From Hydrogenophaga sp. A37 (GTDB lineage: Bacteria > Pseudomonadota > Gammaproteobacteria > Burkholderiales > Burkholderiaceae_C): a stretch of DNA of 33,658 nucleotides. Positions within the stretch are counted from its first letter, which is position 1; each line of letters begins with the position of its first letter. Location: positions 1 to 33,658 of the forward strand of contig NZ_MUNZ01000194.1 of assembly GCF_002001205.1 (NCBI RefSeq), given 5' to 3'. The translations under genes were made by a program, and so were the position numbers. The notes beneath the pieces are model-generated. The model saw only the letters and a program-made list of their open reading frames with translations, had not been told where the DNA came from and did no database searches. This document shows, piece after piece, positions 31,108 to 33,658 of the stretch.

Positions 31108-33658
31108 TTGGACATGACCCGTCGGAAGCCACCCGCGATCAGGGCGGCGATGTCGGTGAGGATGATGAAAGGCGCCAGCCCGCCCGGCGCGGTCAGGTAA
31201 CGCGGCTCCCAGACCGGGTCGAACTTCGCCTTGAAGGAGCGCAGACCCTGGAAGTTATAGAAGTTTTCGCCGTGGTTGAACAGCAGGCGCGCCAGGCGCT
31301 GCCAGTTCGGCGCCAGCGGGTGCTGGGCCATGCCCGACAGCGGCACCATGCCCAGGTTGAAGCGCAGGAAACCCTGGGCCTGGAAGTGCAGGATCACCTG
31401 CGCAAACAGGAAATCCATCGAACTGCGCGGCGCATCGGGCAGCTGGCGCATCAGGTCCACACTGGCCTCGATTTTCTGGTCGGTGCACATCAGGGTGGCA
31501 AACGCCACCGCCCGGCCGGCTTGCCGCACCAGCGCCACCGGCTGCCCCAGCACGTAGTCGCGCTGAAACGCGCCGAGTGAGAAGGCCTTCTCGGCGGTGT
31601 TGTGGTCGTTCAGCCAGGCGTCTGAAATCGCCTGCAGTTCGTCGAACACTGGCGCCACCGCGCCAGGCGCCAGCACCTCAAAACTCAGGCCTTCGCGCTG
31701 CGCCCGCGCCACGCCGTGGCGCAGGTTGGAGCGTGCCTTGCCTTGCAGGCTGAAGCTGGGCAGGTCCACCAGGGCGCATTCGCCCAGCTTGTACACGCGC
31801 AGGCCGGCATCGAGGTACACCGGCAGCGCCTCAGGGCGGACCTGGTAAAACGCCGCCCGCCCGCCGGACTCGCGGGCCTGCTCGACAAAGCGCCACACCA
31901 GTTCGGGCCACTCGCTGGCGGGCCCCACCGGGTCGTACAGGGCCACCCAGGAACGGCCGCGCCGCCCGAACATGACAAAGGCGCGCTGCGACTCGGACAC
32001 CATCAGGCTCTTGTCGCCCATCATCACCAGCCCCGCGCCCGCCACCCCCTGCGAGCGCACGATGCGTGCCGCCTGATCGAGCGCGCCGGCACTGGGTTTA
32101 ATGAGCGCCGGGTGGGGCCGGCGCAGCAGCTGGACCAGTGCCACGATGAACGCCACCAGTGCCACCGCCACCATGGCCCGCAGCGAGCGCGGCGCGTGGC
32201 CATCGAACGCGAACTGCCACCAGACCTGGTCCACGTAGGCGACATCGCGGTAGACGAAGAACAACAGGGCACCGGTGGCCGCCACCACCACCGCCACCGC
32301 GGCCAGCCAGCCACCGGTGAAGGCCTGCGAAAACAGCGCCGCCTTGCGGTTGAACTGCCGGCGCGACAGCGCCAGGCTCGCCGTCAGCACGCTGAGCAAC
32401 ACCGCCTCGGACACCGCAATGCCCTTGGGCAGGCAGAGCACCAAGCTCACCAGCGCCAGAATCAGGCCGACCCACCACGACGCATCAAGCCGCAGAAACA
32501 TGCCCCGGGCCACGAACAGCAACGCCAGCCCGATGATGCTGCCCAGAAAGTGCGCCGCTTCGACGATGGGCAGTGGCATCAGCTGGGCGAGCAAAACGGT
32601 CGCGTCGCCGGTCGCAGGCGTCACGCCCGACACCAGCAGCATCGCGCCAATCACAAAGGTGAAGGCCGAGAGCAGCAGCGGCGACAGGCTGGCCGCCGCC
32701 CGCACCACCGGCGTGGCGGCGCCGCGCTGCAGCTCGGAGAGCACCAGCAACCCCAGCGCCAGCACCAGCGGCAACAGGTGATAGATGGCCCGATACAGCA
32801 CCAGCGCGCTCACCAGGTGGTGGGCGGGCACCTGGTGGCCCAGGGCCAGCAGCATCACCGACTCGAACACCCCCAGGCCACCGGGCACGTGGCTGATCAC
32901 GCCCAGGGCGATGGCCAGCGAATAGAAGCCCACAAAGGCCGGGAAGCTGACCGCCCCCTCGGGCAGGAGCACCCACAGCGCGGCCGCGGCGGCCACCACG
33001 TCCACGGCCGAGATCAGCAGTTGCTGGGCTGCGATCGATGCACTGGGCAGGCGCAGCGACCAGCCCGCCACGCGCAGATCGTCACCGCCCCCGCGACACA
33101 CCCCGACGAACCCCGCCGCCGCCAGCAGCACCGCCACACCCAGGGCCTTCAACAGCCCGGGCGACAGCCCCACCATGGCCGCCACGGCACCGGCACCCCA
33201 GACCAGCGAGGCCGCGCCCACCACCACGATGCCGATGGTGAAACCGATGGCGTTGAACGCGATGGCGCGGGAAATCATCCCCGCCTCCAACCCCGCCGCG
33301 CCATACAGGCGCATGCGCACCGCGCCGCCCGTGAGCACGCCAAGCCCCATGGTGTTGGACAGCGCAAAGGCGATGAAAGAGGTTTCGGCGACCACGCGGT
33401 AGGGCAGCTTGGCGCCCGCGTACTGCAGGGCGGAACGGTCGTAAAAGGTCAGCTCCAGAAAACTCAGCGCCGTGGCCAGCACCGACAGCAGCAAGGTGGC
33501 CGGCGGCGTGCCGCGCACCGCCTCGACGATGGCGCCGTAGCTGAGCTCGACCATCACCTTGTGCGCCGCCTGCACCAGCAGAGCGCCCAGCAACAAGGCG
33601 AGCGCGGCGTACATCCAGATGCGCCAACGGGTCAGTTGGGCAATCAGCAGTTCGGGGG
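31104..33658 (-). CDS. mprF: Phosphatidylglycerol lysyltransferase MprF (5' end outside window)
   Basis: At least 850 residues; the frame stays open to the window edge (two spare bases), so the start lies beyond 33658 and the ATG at 33614, which has no ribosome binding site, is probably internal. The N-terminal half is a multi-helix flippase domain with HVPGGLGVFESVMLLALG. The C-terminal cytoplasmic-side domain has GDKSLMVSESQRAFVMFGR, VYKLGECALVDLPSFSL, LRHGVARAQREG and LMRQLPDAPRSSMDFLF, all hallmarks of the aminoacyl-tRNA-dependent transferase (EC 2.3.2.3). It transfers Lys (or another amino acid) from tRNA to phosphatidylglycerol and flips the product, lowering membrane negative charge and raising resistance to cationic peptides and acid. 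Co-translated with acvB. Confidence 0.93.
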   Translation of the reverse strand, partial: PELLIAQLTRWRIWMYAALALLLGALLVQAAHKVMVELSYGAIVEAVRGTPPATLLLSVLATALSFLELTFYDRSALQYAGAKLPYRVVAETSFIAFALSNTMGLGVLTGGAVRMRLYGAAGLEAGMISRAIAFNAIGFTIGIVVVGAASLVWGAGAVAAMVGLSPGLLKALGVAVLLAAAGFVGVCRGGGDDLRVAGWSLRLPSASIAAQQLLISAVDVVAAAAALWVLLPEGAVSFPAFVGFYSLAIALGVISHVPGGLGVFESVMLLALGHQVPAHHLVSALVLYRAIYHLLPLVLALGLLVLSELQRGAATPVVRAAASLSPLLLSAFTFVIGAMLLVSGVTPATGDATVLLAQLMPLPIVEAAHFLGSIIGLALLFVARGMFLRLDASWWVGLILALVSLVLCLPKGIAVSEAVLLSVLTASLALSRRQFNRKAALFSQAFTGGWLAAVAVVVAATGALLFFVYRDVAYVDQVWWQFAFDGHAPRSLRAMVAVALVAFIVALVQLLRRPHPALIKPSAGALDQAARIVRSQGVAGAGLVMMGDKSLMVSESQRAFVMFGRRGRSWVALYDPVGPASEWPELVWRFVEQARESGGRAAFYQVRPEALPVYLDAGLRVYKLGECALVDLPSFSLQGKARSNLRHGVARAQREGLSFEVLAPGAVAPVFDELQAISDAWLNDHNTAEKAFSLGAFQRDYVLGQPVALVRQAGRAVAFATLMCTDQKIEASVDLMRQLPDAPRSSMDFLFAQVILHFQAQGFLRFNLGMVPLSGMAQHPLAPNWQRLARLLFNHGENFYNFQGLRSFKAKFDPVWEPRYLTAPGGLAPFIILTDIAALIAGGFRRVMSK

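Overview
The window is a high-G+C (roughly two-thirds G+C), densely packed bacterial chromosome segment. Gene content and order (mnmG-rsmG-lysE-type gene-FMN reductase-parA-hydrolase-cupin-parB, a boxB gene, pilU, paired mprF/acvB) and the protein sequences point to a beta-proteobacterium of the Burkholderiales, most likely Comamonadaceae (Hydrogenophaga/Acidovorax-like). This assignment is inference; no rRNA lies in the window. Three parS sites (one perfect 16-mer, two with one mismatch) and the mnmG/rsmG/parA/parB block place the right half close to the chromosome replication origin.

Layout. 54-5967: a tightly packed plus-strand operon with an NMT1/SsuA-type ABC importer (binding protein, ATPase, two permeases), a metal-dependent cyclase-family hydrolase, fumarylacetoacetase and a DUF3237 protein. 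It looks like an uptake-plus-catabolism unit for an unidentified, probably aromatic-derived, compound. 6128-7417: NCS2 nucleobase permease, convergent with boxB (7554-9047, minus), the di-iron benzoyl-CoA epoxidase, which stands without boxA/boxC. Its upstream region carries two TGCA-N6-TGCT motifs around a plausible promoter. 9244-11073 (minus): a lipoprotein with three exact-period 50-residue DUF5648 repeats and a putative barrel-type C-terminal domain. 11456-14007: DJ-1/PfpI protein, ribbon-helix-helix protein, YdiI-like hotdog thioesterase and a two-domain bacterial expansin lipoprotein.

14029-16645: small membrane protein, a low-G+C methyltransferase (probable acquisition) and a solitary pilU. 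16666-21239: small secreted protein coupled to PduO-type cobalamin adenosyltransferase, an EF-hand protein, FAD-linked D-lactate dehydrogenase, a Sel1-like protein and a CsgG-like lipoprotein, closed by a perfect bidirectional terminator and a ~105-bp palindromic repeat. 21494-28191 (minus): the chromosome partition / tRNA-modification block. 28338-29440: TfoX C-terminal-like protein and a second FMN reductase, with tandem and hairpin-rich intergenic repeats. 29704 to the window end (minus): acvB and mprF, a synthase/hydrolase pair for lysyl-phosphatidylglycerol; mprF runs off the window.

No tRNA, rRNA, CRISPR array, transposase or phage gene was seen. No wholly new multi-gene defence or mobile system is evident. 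The most original points are the uncharacterised catabolic operon, the stand-alone boxB with its paired motifs, the DUF5648/barrel lipoprotein, the expansin, and three families of structured intergenic repeats.
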